A DNA stretch of 59,955 nucleotides from Prorocentrum cordatum (taxonomy: Eukaryota > Sar > Dinophyceae > Prorocentrales > Prorocentraceae), in assembly GCA_963575745.1 (NCBI GenBank), contig CAUYUJ010020720.1, forward strand, positions 1 to 59,955, in the 5' to 3' direction. Numbering within the stretch: the first letter of the stretch is position 1; each line of letters begins with the position of its first letter. The notes beneath the pieces are model-generated. The model did not search any database, was not told the DNA's origin, and worked only from the letters and a program-made list of their open reading frames with translations. The position numbers and the translations under genes are program-made. Shown here one piece after another: positions 31,161 through 42,705 of this stretch.

Positions 31161-31433
31161 GCGGGGCAGCGCGTGAGCGAGGGGAGCATGAGCGCCGGTG
31201 AGGGAGGACGCTTTGGGCAAGAGGAGGCGGCGGCCCCGCGTCGCGCGGGGGCCTCGGCAGGAGGCCTCCCTCGGGCCGTGGCCAGAAGCTCGCCCTGCCC
31301 CCCTGCCTGCGCGGGTCGCAGGAACCGTGCAAACACACGCTTTCGGAGGTCTGCGCCGACCTCCCAAGGTTTTTTTGTAAAGAAAAAATGCATACAGTTA
31401 TATTGATGTGTCTATATGAATGTATGTCGTGCA

Positions 31434-31675
31434 ATGCAATGCAATGCAATGCAATGCAATGCAATGCGATGCGATGCAATGCAATGCAATGCAATGCAAT
31501 GCAATGTATTTAATGCAATGCAATGCAATGCAATGTCATGTAATGTAATGTACTGGGATGTAATGTAATGTATTGTAATGCATTGTAATGTAATTTAATA
31601 TAATGTAATGTAATGTAATGCAATGTAATGCAATGTAATGTAATGTAGTGTAATGTAGTGTAATGTAATGTATAT
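31434..31675 (+). repeat. (GCAAT)n and (GTAAT)n pentanucleotide array
   Basis: About 48 units, GCAAT on the left grading into GTAAT-type units on the right. Confidence 0.95.
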
Positions 31676-31875
31676 ATATGTATGTATGTATGAATGTGTG
31701 TATTTTTGTACATATGTATGCATGTGTCTAGGTATGCATGTAGGTATGTATGTAGGTATGTATGTATGTACGTATGCATGCATCCATGTATGTATGTATG
31801 TATGTATGTATGTATGTATGTATGTATGTATGTATGTATGTAGTGTCTGTCTGTCTGTCTGCCTGCCTGCCTGCC

Positions 31876-31922
<47 letters not shown>

Positions 31923-32430
31923 AGGTCTGTCTGTCTGTCTGTCTGTATGTATGTGCATATGTATTTGTGTAGTGTGTGTATGTATGTATGTATGTATGTA
32001 TGTAGGTATGCATGCATGTGTGTATGCATGTATGTATATAGGTATGTATGTAGGTGTGTATGTAGGTATGTATGTAGGTATGTATGTAGGTATGTCTGTA
32101 TGTAGTTATGTATGTATGTATGCATGCATGCATGTATGTATGTGTGTATGTATGTATGTATGTATGTATGTATGTATGTATGTATGTATGTATGTATGTA
32201 TGTATGTATGTATGTATGTGTGTGTATGTATGTATGTATGTATGTATGTATGTATGTATGTATGTCTGCATGCATGCATGCATGCATGCATGTATGTATG
32301 AATGTAGTTATGCATGTATGACTTTATGTATGCATGTATGTGTGTATGTATGTATGCATGCATGCATGCATGTAGGTAGGTAGGTAGGTAGGCAGGTAGG
32401 TGGGTAGGTAGGTAGGTAGGGAGGTAGGTA
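31676..32430 (+). repeat. (GTAT)n array with (GTCT)n and (GTAG)n blocks
   Basis: Tetranucleotide array dominated by GTAT; a GTCT/GCCT block lies at 31845-31947 and a GTAG block at 32371-32430. The long frames on both strands (YVCM or THIHTYIH repeats) are artefacts. Confidence 0.95.
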
Positions 32431-33510
32431 TGCCGACGTTCCTTCTTTGCCTTCGCGGGAACGGGGTGCACTCGTGCAACAGCCTGCCGTGAACGCGACC
32501 GTGCGGGCTCCCGAGGCCACCGCAGGCCTCGCACGCCAGCGCGCGCTCCCGCCCCCCGCGTGCTGCCAGCTCACGGCGTGCGCGGAGTGGGGGGCCACGT
32601 CGTGGTGGCCTGGGCTGCCCGAGACCTCCAGAAGGGCCGCGGTGCTCGGGCGGCACGGCTGCTCAGGTCGGCCAGCGGAGAGTCCGCTTCGCAAGTCGTG
32701 CTGGCCTTTACCGACCGCTTCCTGTGCGCCAGTGCCCTCTCGGAATCTGAGTAATGCGTACTGGTGTGCGCCAGTGTCGGCCGTGGCTGCTTTGGTGCCG
32801 ATCGACGCGTGAAGATGGCGACATCTTGTTCCATGGAGTGGACGGGCTGGGAGGCACACTCTCGACGTCGCCAAGGCTTCTTGCCGAGTGAGTGGGCCGT
32901 CTCGGATGTTGGCGGCCCCCTGGGACCAGCGGACGGGGTCTTGCCCGCCCCTCTCTCGGCGGGCCCTCCGGACGAGCAACGGGGGGGCAGGAGGAGTGTT
33001 CCGCGGCGTGGTGCTTTCGCCGCCTCCCTCATCGACCCCTGTGAGAGACAGGGCGGCAGCTTCTGGCACATGGACAGGGCCCGAGAAGCGCTCGACCAGG
33101 CGGTCCGCAGCATCAGCGATGGCCACCATTTTCAGAAACTCTCGGGAGCCCGAGGTCATCTCCGACTACGCTTTGTGGCTGGCACTTCTCACAACACGCA
33201 CGCCCCGATCGAGGAGGGCAATTGTAACAGAGCGCCGCCGTCTTCATGCGAGCGTTGGGACCCATGTCCTCTCAGCAGCTTGTGAGAACCTCTCAGAGCG
33301 TACCTTGAGCCTGTGGTATGCCTTATGTCTCCCTTGGACGTGGCGGCGCGCGCCTTGCGACACGCGATGAGCTCTCCCATGCTGATGCCTTGGCGGGCCC
33401 CGGGAAGGCCAGGTTCGAAGCCTTCGGACTGGGCCGGGGCTTGCTCGAGGCCAAGAGAAGTCCGCCGCGGACGCGCACGAGACGACGGCCCAGGAGATTC
33501 TCTTCAGGCG
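32431..33510. other. No gene recognised
   Basis: Non-repetitive GC-rich sequence. Several frames of 120-280 codons exist on both strands without recognisable domains, and none is clearly better than its antisense shadow. Confidence 0.35.
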
Positions 33511-33532
33511 TCCGTAGCCAGTATGGCTCAAT
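33511..33532 (+). other. Spliced-leader relic, 19/22 match
   Basis: TCCGTAGCCAGTATGGCTCA then AT differs from the dinoflagellate spliced leader at positions 11, 13 and 22. It lies 52 bp upstream of the ATG of the next frame, at 5'-UTR distance. Confidence 0.75.
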
Positions 33533-33584
33533 AAGGCAGTCCGTGCGCCGGCCCTGGGCTCGCGCCAGTCTCCCCGCGAAGGCC

Positions 33585-33965
33585 ATGGGGCGCCGCGTTT
33601 GTGGTGCCGCGGGGATTCCGTTGGCTGCAACGGTCCTCCTTAAACTGGCTTGCAGAAGTGGCGGTGCAAGCACGGATGATGTATTTGTTACGTCCTCAGC
33701 GGCAGGTAGATGTGATACCACAGGCTACACTGTTTACCAGGCCCTGGTGGGATTCGGCATCTGCAAGGCTTCATGTATTGCAGAGTCCCGATGCGTCGCT
33801 TTATGGGGCGCCCCCTTCGGCCACGGTTCGTGTCGGCTGACATTGGACTCTTGCAATGAACGTGCCATCGCTCATCCAACATGGTCAACATACAGGGTAT
33901 TGTTCCGCCAGGGCGGCGATCGGGATACGTCTGGGACGTCCGTGCGACGAAGGTCTGTCAGATAA
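33585..33965 (+). CDS. Secreted PAN/apple-like domain protein, probable retrogene
   Basis: ATG 33585 opens a 126-codon frame. Residues 5-21 are a plausible signal peptide (GAAGIPLAATVLLKLAC). A Cys-containing domain follows with the spacing and motifs of PAN/apple-like repeats: GRCDTTGYTVYQALVGFGIC, KASCIAESRCVALWG, then HGSCRLTLDSC. Immediately downstream (about 34010-34120) a second, frame-shifted repeat unit is visible: GAPFEDGECWLPYDSCAERA next to NDRCVATVAPL. So the original protein was longer and this frame is truncated. The spliced-leader relic 52 bp upstream suggests the locus arose from a reverse-transcribed mRNA. PAN-like domains usually bind proteins or carbohydrates outside the cell; no specific function can be given. 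The frame is fairly secure, but the domain assignment is tentative. Confidence 0.45.
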   Translation: MGRRVCGAAGIPLAATVLLKLACRSGGASTDDVFVTSSAAGRCDTTGYTVYQALVGFGICKASCIAESRCVALWGAPFGHGSCRLTLDSCNERAIAHPTWSTYRVLFRQGGDRDTSGTSVRRRSVR

Positions 33966-34129
33966 GCCTGGTCAGTGAGTGAGCGGCTTCGACGCCTGAG
34001 TTCAGCCATGTATGGAGAACGACCGGTGCGTCGCCACCGTGGCGCCCCTTTCGAAGACGGTGAGTGTTGGTTGCCGTACGACTCTTGTGCTGAGAGGGCC
34101 GCCTCTCATATATCATTTAAGATCTGGCA

Positions 34130-34306
34130 CTCCAGATTTCGTAAAAAAGGGAGGGGGTCTCATTTCGGGGGGGGTCTCTTCCAGGCTATCTTGGAGGGCC
34201 TGGGGGGTCTGGGGACGATGTTTCGGAGGGGTCTCCCACGGGGGAGGTCTGAAATGGCTTGTCTTGGTGGGTTGTGGCCCCCTCCCTTTGATTACGAAAT
34301 CTGGAG
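34130..34306. mobile_element. MITE family M, copy 1
   Basis: 177 bp with inverted ends CTCCAGATTTCGTAA..AGGGAGGGGG and CCCCCTCCCTTTGATTACG..CTGGAG (about 31 bp). The whole element is the reverse complement of 57275-57454 with modest divergence. It sits at the point where the PAN-like reading ends, so it may have disrupted that gene. Confidence 0.85.
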
Positions 34307-35559
34307 TATCGCCCGCCGTTCCGCGCCACTGGCACGTGGGCCGCGACCAGCAGCATCAGCACCGCAAGCAGCGGCACACCTACTGCCCACACGGCGGAGA
34401 GCACTGCGTCCCACGCGGCGGGCACCGTGGCTTCCCACACGTCGGGGACTAGCAGTACTGCCGTGCTTGAGGTACCGTCGGGGCCCTGAAGAAGGAGCCC
34501 TTTTCGTTGGGGAGGGGCTCCGTGTCCCTTAATTGTTTCGCAGCTGGCCTTGGATTTTCCTTGGGTTTCCGATGCGAAATCGAAGTTCAACTTGTGGAAA
34601 GCAGGGGCCTCGTTCCTTATTTAGGGTTCCTTAGGTCAACGCCTCGACTGTAATTGCTGAGTACGTTGCGGACGCATTCTTTTCGCTTGATGTGGCGGAG
34701 TAGGACCTCGTGTCTTCCACTGTCTACAAGACCGCTAAGAAGACGCGTTTGGAGGCTGCTCTGTCCGTGCCCGCCTCTGAAATTACCATTACAGGCTTTG
34801 CGCTGGATGCTCGTCGGCCCTCCGCTGCTGTTCGCCAGCTCTCAGCCGCGATCTCTGGGAAGACTGGCTTCAGGGTGAAGACTACCAGCATCCGCGCCGC
34901 CAACGCCCTCTCTACAAGGACTGCTGGAGCCTCTACCGCCATCAGGGAGGAGACTGACAGCGCCATGGCTGAAGCTGACTGGAGTGGTGGGGACGTTCGT
35001 TAAGGAACGTGCCCAGCAGGCTTCAGACCCTGGAGGGTTCCTTATCTGATGAGGGCGGCGGTGAGATCTATGGCAAATCCACGATTGGCTTTTCACTGGC
35101 TTCCAGACCCTGGATTCCTGATCGAAGGTTTCCTCCTCCACTGCCATCGCCGTGGTGAATCGGTCATTGCCGCGGCTCCTACGATGGCGGCACTAGCCTC
35201 CCCGACCGCGGTCGGGATCACCGGGGGGCCCGCCCCCGCGGCGGCGGCTGCGCGTGTCTCAGCGACGGCAAGCACCACCACCACCACTCGCGAGCTAGCG
35301 AGCGCTACTTCCTCATCTCGCACACCGCCGCCACGACAAGCAGTGAGCCCATGATGGAACAGGGGCAGGTCTCGGATGCACTGACGATCGTCGTCGTCGG
35401 CCTCACGCTTGGCCTGCAGCGCAGCATGCGCCGCGGCATGCTGCTTGGACCGTCGGTTCTCCAGACACTGTGTAGATCTAGAAGGAGATCGGCAAGCGGA
35501 GGTTGTACATCCCGATCTGAGCCACGGCGAACCTTTGGAAGTTGCGGTTGCGCATCCAG
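34307..35559. other. Spacer with one coding-like fragment (34710-35003)
   Basis: The frame at 34710-35003 (SSTVYKTAKKTRLEAALSVP, ASEITITGFALDARR) resembles an exon of a hypothetical dinoflagellate protein but is too short to assign. 35009-35065 repeats 25876-25937. 35215-35340 is Ala/Thr-rich. Nothing else recognised. Confidence 0.35.
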
Positions 35560-36316
35560 GTCTGGAGACCCATGGTGTCAACAACGGTTTTAGACAGGGC
35601 GGTTTGCGTAAGAGCATGGATTTAGGGGTTCATCCTGGAGGGCGAAATCATCCGCATGCCAGTGGACACCCCGATCCTGCGACATCAGACGTGCCGCGAC
35701 ATGGGAATGTTGATCAAGCGGAGGTTGAATATCGACGACATGCTGACTGGAAAGCTCTGCGTTGACACGGCAGCCGTCTCCTATCGTTGGCCAGTGCCAG
35801 AACAGTTCGATGCAAAGTGCAGCAAGCTGCGTAAATTGCAAGAGATATTGATATGGAACCCTCCGGTCAAATGCTATGTATTGATTTGGCATGTGCACCT
35901 CAATGGCACAGCGGTGGGCGCAGCGATGAGGAGGAAACCAGATTTATCATGACTTTGCAGCACGGGTTGCCGTTCATCTTCCTCGGGTGCAGTGGGATCA
36001 TCCTGTATGAACGGATCCACAGCCGGAGTGATGGGTCGCCACCAAGACGCCAGCAGTTGCTTGGCTCGTGCCTGCCAGCGGGGATCGTCTGCGAGTGCTG
36101 GTGCACGGCATATATTCGGCGAGTGGGCACGACAAGGCCAACAAGGCACAGGTGCTCGAGTATTGGCACAGGGCCGATGCGCAGGCGGCAATTGCGACCC
36201 TCTTGCAGGACGACATACTTGTCACCAACGAGAAAGACAAGCAGATCAACCTCAAGGTCGTCGCGTCGCTGGACGAGCTCGTCCAGAGCCGTTACTGCTC
36301 GCTGCGCGTCCATTGA
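35560..36316 (+). pseudogene. HET-like dinoflagellate protein, frameshifted
   Basis: One frame reads KLCVDTAAVSYRWPVPEQFD then CSKLRKLQEILIWNPPVK, up to about 35876. The continuation is one frame over: CIDLACAPQWHSGG, RSDEEETRFIMTLQHGLPFI, FLGCSGIILYERIHS (about 35884-36020). A later piece (GHDKANKAQVLEYWHRADAQ then AAIATLLQDDILVTNEKDKQ, near 36120-36250) is in the first frame again. The order SYRW...P...LRKLQ, then (W/C)ID.AC.PQ, then E..F...L....FLG...I resembles a large dinoflagellate family related to heterokaryon-incompatibility (HET) domains. The match is from memory and no function is assured. At least two frame changes in 450 bp make a pseudogene likely; short introns or sequencing errors are alternatives. 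Confidence 0.45.
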
Positions 36317-37854
36317 TCGAATTAGTTGCCCCAAGCAGTTACGCGTTGGCACTGTGATTCGGCAAGTTGGCCCAATCAGTCACGTCTACACTCAGGGGCA
36401 GTACGATTATGTCAGCGCAGCAACAGCAAGCGATGCTAGTTTCGTTTACCGTCCATGAGCACGTTCTCGCTAAATTGGTTGCCGCCACTGCTGTGAACGA
36501 TGGTGAACTAGGGTCGGGCCGAGGTATAACATCGAGGTCGGTTCGGGGAGGGTGCCCTCATGCTGCTCGTACTTGTTGAATGTTCATTTGCCTCCTGGGG
36601 CAGAGTACCCCCGAATCCCTCGAAGGTTCTTTAGTTTGGCTGGCGTGCGGTCTCACGTACCCTCTAGTGTTCTTCTCTGGAAAGATGCTATTATGTCCTG
36701 GGCCCAGCCGCGCTGTGGCCCGATGATGGCGACGAGGATCGGGGCGGAGGACGAGGACAACGCGCGCGCGGGATTGCTCACTGCGATCCGTCCAGCAATA
36801 AGCAGACCCTCGCAAACATACCGTGCGCCTGATACCGTGCATTGCCAGGCGACTCACGGTGCTCCCAACCTGCTCGGCAGAGCGCACCACTCTCGCCCCC
36901 TCCTGCCGTGCCATTTGCCTACATCCCCGCCTCCATATGCTCGTCATCGTCTTTTGCGGCACAGCTGCAGTCCAGTGCATGATGTTGCCTGACCTTTTTT
37001 TTCGTTTTCAAGGAAAAGGACTGGCTTGATGGCTTGTATTCGCCGCTTCTCTCCTCATTTTCGTTTCGTGCACTGCATCTTTGTGTTTGCCTTGCGGCCT
37101 GCATATCAAGGCTTCTGTACTTGAATTCGGTTGTTCCGCTTAAGTCGTCTTTCGCATATTATGTACAGGCGTTACGGCTGTAACTCAACCGCAGTCTGAC
37201 CACAGCAAAGAAAGAATTTCTCCTCAGCCGTGAGTGCTGATTATATGTCCCCCACGGGGCGTCACCCCCCAACAACAATCCGCCAGCGACGGGGTGGGTG
37301 ACGCTCAGTTCGGGGATCGCCTCGGTGGCTTGTTGGCGGGCTTGTTCGGCCACATGATTGGTAGTTTGGCAGGCGTCTACCAATTCGTTGGCAGAAAGTG
37401 TGTGTGCGTGTGTGTGTGCGTGTGTGTGTGCTTGGAGGAGGTGTCTGGGTGTGGGTGTGGATGAGGTGTCTTTGAATAGGCGGCGACACATGCACATATC
37501 TACATTTGAGTATATATACATATATATATACACATACACATACACATACACATGTGTATGCATACACATATGTTCATCTGCGTGTTTGTATGTATAAATA
37601 TACGTATTTCAAACATATACCTATGTATGTACGTGCCCCTGCGCTCGAGCAGAGGCAGCACGGGGAAGCAGCGCCGGCGTGCGAATTCTTCAGCGACCAT
37701 GGAGCCACCGTGCGCGCGCTCTTGCGACACCGGAGCTCGCGGGCAACCTCGCCCGACGACCGCGCATGGCCGTGACGCACGAAACTCCAGCTTCCAACGG
37801 GAGCGGCTTCACGGCAGCTCTCCCCCAGACAATCACACCTTTCAGCATACCTCT
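36317..37854. other. No gene recognised; short GT/TATA microsatellites
   Basis: Ordinary sequence to about 37385, then a GTGTGTGCGTGTG run (37398-37432), an ATATATACATACACATAC patch (37505-37560) and non-repetitive sequence to 37850. Confidence 0.4.
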
Positions 37855-38420
37855 ATACCTCTATCTCTGTCGGTCGTGCCGCTTCTCTCTCTCTCTTTCT
37901 TTACTTCCCTCCTTGTGTATATATTTATATTTATTTATGTCTCTCTCTCTCTCTTTCTCCCTCTCTCTCTCTCTCCTCACATCTCTCTATATGTCGCTCT
38001 TTCTCTCTCGCTCTTTCTTCTTTTTTGTTTGTTCTCTCTCTCTCTCTGTCTCTCCCCCCGTATCTGTCTTTCTCTCGGTCTCCCTCTCTCTCTCTCGATG
38101 TCTCTCTGTGCATCATCCTCTCTTTCTCTCTCTCTCTCTCTCTTTCTAGTTTGTTTGTTCTCTCTCCCCTTCTCTCACCCCATCTCTGTCTCTCGCTCTC
38201 GCTCTCTCTCGCTCTTCTCCTCTTTCTTTCTCTCTTTCACGTTTTCCCTCTCGCTCTCTATATCCATCTCTATTTGTCTTGTTCTCTTTTTCTCTGTCTC
38301 TCTGTGTCTATATGTGTCTCATCCTCTCTCTCTCTTTCTTGTCTGTCCGTTGTTTTTGTTGTGCTCGCTGGGTTGTTTTGTTTGTTCTCTCGCTGTGTCT
38401 CTCTCTCTCTCTCTCTGTAT
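37855..38420 (+). repeat. (TC)n polypyrimidine region
   Basis: TCTCTC runs with frequent short interruptions over more than 500 bp. The following 38421-38655 contains a (GCA)n run at 38568-38588. Confidence 0.95.
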
Positions 38421-38655
38421 CGATGTATTCCCGTGTATATATACATACATAGATATATGTGTCTCTCCGACCCTTGCTGCCTGCTCGCCAGGAGCCGGAG
38501 GGGTGCACGGCACAACTGAGCGCAGAGGCCGCTGCAATCCGCAGGAGACTTTCCCGGCGCCCGTGATGCAGCAGCAGCAGCAGCAGCAGTGGCGCAGAGA
38601 CTCAGAGAGCAGCTAGACGGCGGAGGGCGAGGAGGAGGCGACGTCAGCGGAGAAA

Positions 38656-38800
38656 AAGGTACCGATACCGCTACCCCTGCTCCGCTTTCGCCTTTGGAGT
38701 TTTTAGGGGAGGCCCTCGTCGCCACCGCGGGCTTCGCCTTGAAAGTGTGGTCCAAGGGCACCCCAGGAGAGGTCCGTGGAGTAGCGGTATTGGTACCTTT
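38656..38800 (+). mobile_element. MITE family B, copy 2
   Basis: Ends AAGGTACCGATACCGCTAC (38656-38674) and GTAGCGGTATTGGTACCTT (38781-38799) are inverted repeats with one mismatch. The interior shares GAGGCCCTCGTC..CACCG..GG..TCGCC and GGAGAGGTC with 44118-44306 and with the complement of 17513-17628. Confidence 0.8.
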
Positions 38801-38934
38801 CGTTTCCTCAGGAAGAGACGGGAGGAGGAGAGAGAGGTTTGGGCGGTTCCAGGAAAATCGCTGGGGCTTTCGGGAGCTCTCAGGGGTATCCGGCGAACCT
38901 TGCAGCAGGCAAGATGGGATGGAGGACGATGCGG

Positions 38935-39545
38935 AGGAGGAGGAGGAGGAGGAGGAGGACCAGTGCAAACCCAAGACGTATCAATAATGTTGCGATGAAT
39001 CCTCCCTCCAAGGTCTCTTCTCACAGGTCGTTACAATAACAGATTTACATTGCGGGAAATTCCCCTATTGAAAGACAACCGTTTGATAATCTTCAATCGT
39101 GCCACAAGACAATCCCCAGAATTTCAATGCCGCGAATCAACGTGACTGGTGCGTCTTGAGAATCCGAAATCGTGCCATAATATCACTACTTTGATTTCAA
39201 CACCGCGCGACAACATGACTGCTGTGTTCTGGCAGCCTTAAGACATGACGTCATTTCATTCCTGGGACTTCAGGCATACGAATCCTTGACACAGCTGTAA
39301 ACTTTTGCGACGAAAGTGCGCGACGCTAAAGCAAGAGCCACAGTTTAAAAAGGAACCGCCCTACATCCGCGAGCCTGCTGCAATTTTTTAAGACGAGTTT
39401 GCGCGGCGCATTGGCGAGAGCCACATTTTGAAAACGACCCGCCCTCCATCCGTGAAACGGCTGTCAACTCTTAAGACGATGGGGCGCGGCAGCGCTACGG
39501 CGAGAGCAACATTCTGAAAACCACCAGCCCTCCATCCGTGAAGCT
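38935..39545 (-). repeat. Composite repeat C, copy 2
   Basis: Reverse complement of 16270-16940 in the same internal order. On the minus strand it reads GCAGCTTCACGGATGGAGGG units (three, near 39540, 39455 and 39370), then CTGAAGTCCCAGGAATG, then a tail GGAGGGAGGATTCATCGCAA and TTTGCACTGGTCCTCC passing into TCC repeats. Confidence 0.7.
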
Positions 39546-39559
39546 GCTGCGCGTCTCAA

Positions 39560-39623
39560 GCTTTGGAGGAGGAGGAGGAGGAGGAGGAGAAGGAGGAGGA
39601 GCAGGAGCAGGAGCAGCAGGAGG

Positions 39624-39671
<48 letters not shown>

Positions 39672-39860
39672 AGGAGGAGGAGGAGGAGGAGGAGGAGGGG
39701 GGAGGAGGAGAGGGGGAGGAGGAGCAGGAGCAGAGCAGGAGCAGGATCAGGAGCAGGAGCAGGAGAGGAGAGGAGGAGGAGGAGGAGGGAGGAGGAGGAG
39801 GAGGAGGAGGAAGGAGGAGGAGAGGAGGAGGAGGAGGAGGAGGAGGAGGAGGAGGAGGTT
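39560..39860 (+). repeat. (GGA/GCA)n tract
   Basis: GGA repeats with many GGAGCA hexamers. On the minus strand it is the TCC tract just upstream of composite repeat C copy 2. Confidence 0.95.
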
Positions 39861-41156
39861 ATAAATGGTGAGGGCTTCCCAGGCGAGGCGCGCGGCCTTC
39901 CCTACCGATGCGCCCGGGGGTGCGGCACTGGGGGGCGGGGGGGGGGCAGGGGCAGGCTCTCGAGCCTTTCGGCCGGGCCGTGGTGTGGAGCCACGCGGGC
40001 GTCGCTCCGAGGCAACGTCGGGGGGGGGGGGGATATCAAGCAGTGGCGAAGCGTCTCGGCGTGCCTATAGCCCTACCAAGCAATGTTCTAAGAGCTCGTT
40101 GTGGTTTCCACGAAATGTTCTTAGAACATTTCAACTTTGCAACCGTGCACACGACGTCAGCGCCCTGAACTGCACCCGCTGGCATCGCGCGAGCAGCTAC
40201 GTCCAGCGTCTCCAGCGCGAACGGCTCCCGGGTGTCTTCCATCGAAGCCTGCACCAGCTGGCCGAGCACGTGTTCGATGCCCTCGGCCTCGCCGAACTGC
40301 TCCGGTTAAACATTTTTCCAATGCATCCTCCTGGAGTCCAAGAACGGCCTGTGGGTCCGAAGTCAGCACTCCATTGACGTCGAGGCCTTCCCAGGCAGGC
40401 GGAAGATTTGGCCTGACGCGCGCGTCGATGGGCCAAGGTCGGCTCCGTCTGCCGCTGCTGTTGGATCCGGGCCATGAAATTGGCCCGCGAAACCACGGAA
40501 GCTCACCTGGTAGCCAAGCCCGCCCACTATTTGAGATAAGCCATGGGAGGCCGCGAAACCGTCTCCATCCAATTCCGCCATATACGCAGCATCTTTGCAC
40601 CAGCCGTTGGCCAGACCAGCGGGCGTCTTCTTGCCGAATGAGGCGTCCTTCCTGGGGGGTCAGCCTTGCCAGCTTGGCTGGCCAGCATGCGCGCACATGT
40701 AGCAGCCTGAGTCGAGCCGGCGCCGTTCTTCCGCAGGGCCGCAGCGCGGACGAGAAGGGTGGAGGAGATGCCCCGCCACCCAGCCTATTCGGCCCTCGTG
40801 CGCGTACGACCAGGGGCGAGCTCCAACCCCTCCCACAGAACCAGTGAGCCAGCGGCCCTGTCTATGTGCTTGCCCTTTTCCTCCTCAGGGACTCCTCCAG
40901 TCATCAGGACCCCCCTCGCAAGGTGATTGACCCAGACGTCGCGGTCGCTCGCGGCATCCACACGAGCGGCCTGTTGTCACCGAAAGGCGGCATGGTCCGG
41001 CTCACTGGTTGGTGCCGTCTTTTGCCTCAGGGTGCACTCGTGCAGTCAGCTGTCCAAGCTGCGTGTTGCACGGATGGCGGACGCCTCTTGACGCAGGCGT
41101 TCGTCCGGCAAGCAGGTTCCTAGAGGGGTTGTGTTTCTGTCGTGCCCCTCTCACCC
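39861..41156. other. No gene recognised; perfect palindrome at 40112-40132
   Basis: GAAATGTTCT-T-AGAACATTTC is a perfect 10-bp inverted repeat with a one-base centre, and AATGTTCTAAGAGC stands 25 bp upstream. Minus-strand frames near 40157-40696 have fair composition (NGWCKDAAYMAELDGDGFAA) but no family I recognise. Confidence 0.4.
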
Positions 41157-41157
41157 C

Positions 41158-41403
41158 CCCTCCTCCTCCTCCTCCTCCTCCTCCTCCTCCTCCTCCTCCT
41201 CCTCCTCCTCCTCCTCCTCCTCCTCCTCCTCCCTCCTCCTCTCTCCTCCTCCTCCTCCTCCTTCTCCTCCTCCTCCTCCTCCTTCTCCCTCCCTCCTCCT
41301 CCTTCCTCCTCCTCCTCCTCCTCCTCCTCCTCCTCCTCCTCCTCCTCCTCCTCCTCCTCCTCCTCCTCCTCCTCCTCCTCCTCCTCCTCCTCCTCCTCCT
41401 CCC
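41158..41403 (+). repeat. (TCC)n microsatellite
   Basis: About 80 TCC/CTC units with a few CTCTCC and TTC interruptions. Confidence 0.97.
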
Positions 41404-42600
41404 CCCTCAGCACGCTGGCTGTTCTTTTCGCTGCATGGCTGCAGCAGAAAATGCGCGAGAGCCTCTGCCGACACTGGGACGCTGGGTCGCGCGCCGCGTG
41501 GGCCAGCTCCGCCACGAGGCTCGGTGGACCTCGTCCTCGCCAGCAGCCTTCGGAGTCGTCCTGCATCCGTGCAAGCCCGCGGACGCCGCTCAGCCTGACT
41601 GACCACCTCCCCCGACGGCGCGCTCCAGATCGGGGGCCTGGCATCCGAGGATCGCAGGCGTCGTCACCTCCTCCTCGGCGGCAGGCGGCTCGCGGGAGTT
41701 GAACGAGGCCGCCTCCGCCTTCGGAAGGGCCGACGGAGTGCCGCCGGCAGCCGCCGGAAGCACAGCAGGTGCCCCCCAAGCTCGGGCCGAACGAAAGGGG
41801 GGGATAGGGAAAGGGGGGCTACGAAATCTGCTGCATGCAGCTGGTCTCGGCCCCGCCGCCGGGCCCATTCCTCGATACATGGGCGCCTTCCGGCGCCGGG
41901 AGGCGCCGGGAAAGTCAGCTACGCGTGAGCTGATTCTCAGACCCCCCCTTTGCCATCCCCCCCCTTTCGCCCGGCCCGACAAGCGATGGCAACATGTCTT
42001 GAGCCCAGGGTTTCCAGGATCGGCCAGGTGTTGTCCCGCCGGGGGCTGCAGCCGCCCGGACTCGAGACAGCGGGTCCATCGAACCCACCCCTCTGGACAT
42101 CACTGAATCGTCTCGGCCATGCGTAAGAGTGGCCCTTCGCCAGAGCGACCTCTGGTGCGAGCCCACTGGGGTCCACCGGTCCCCGAATGCTATGCGCTGG
42201 CGGCGGCTTGCTCGCTCGGGCTTTCCCCCCCCCCCCCCCCCCCCCCGCAGCCCCCCTGAAGAGCCGCTCACCAAAGGTCACTCTTGCCTTGGGCCACTCC
42301 TGCGTGGATGCGATCACTGCCCCCCCCCACCCCCCACCCCCCCTGGCGGGATGCCTGCACTCTGCGGTCCGAATGTTGCTTTCTTCCCAGGGCCGCCAAC
42401 GCCTTCAGGCCCCAGGAGCTGGGCACCTACGAGCCGGGGCGACCAGCAAACGAACTCGCACCGCCGACACCGCGGCGGAGTGGACACCGCCTGAGCTCCG
42501 TTGGGGGGGGGGGGCGGGCTTCTGGGCCGCGGTCTGTAGCGAGCACGCACCGTCGAACCCAGGGCCGAGCGCAGAAGCGCCAGGCACCGATTCGGCATCA
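41404..42600. other. No gene recognised
   Basis: GC-rich sequence with homopolymer C and G runs near 42225-42246, 42320-42345 and 42505-42515. No frame carries a recognisable motif. Confidence 0.4.
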
Positions 42601-42601
42601 C

Positions 42602-42705
42602 CGCCTCCTCCTCCTCCTCCTCCTCCTCCTCCTCCTCCTTCTCCTCCTCCTCCTCCTCCTCCTCCTCCTCCTCCTCCTCCTCCTCCTCCTCCTCCTCCCC
42701 CTCCT
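42602..42705 (+). repeat. (TCC)n microsatellite
   Basis: About 34 TCC/CTC units, with a TTC interruption near 42638. Confidence 0.97.

Noticed and set aside
31510-32301. Long frames of HTYIHTYI and VCMYVCMY repeats on both strands
   Set aside because: Translations of the GTAT and GTCT tetranucleotide arrays.
33395-33440. GGTTCGAAGCC resembling a tRNA B box
   Set aside because: No A box at a suitable distance and no cloverleaf could be formed by eye.
37552-38616. 354-codon Leu/Ser-rich frame that looks like many membrane spans
   Set aside because: Derived from the TC polypyrimidine region; hydrophobicity comes from CTC and TCT codons.
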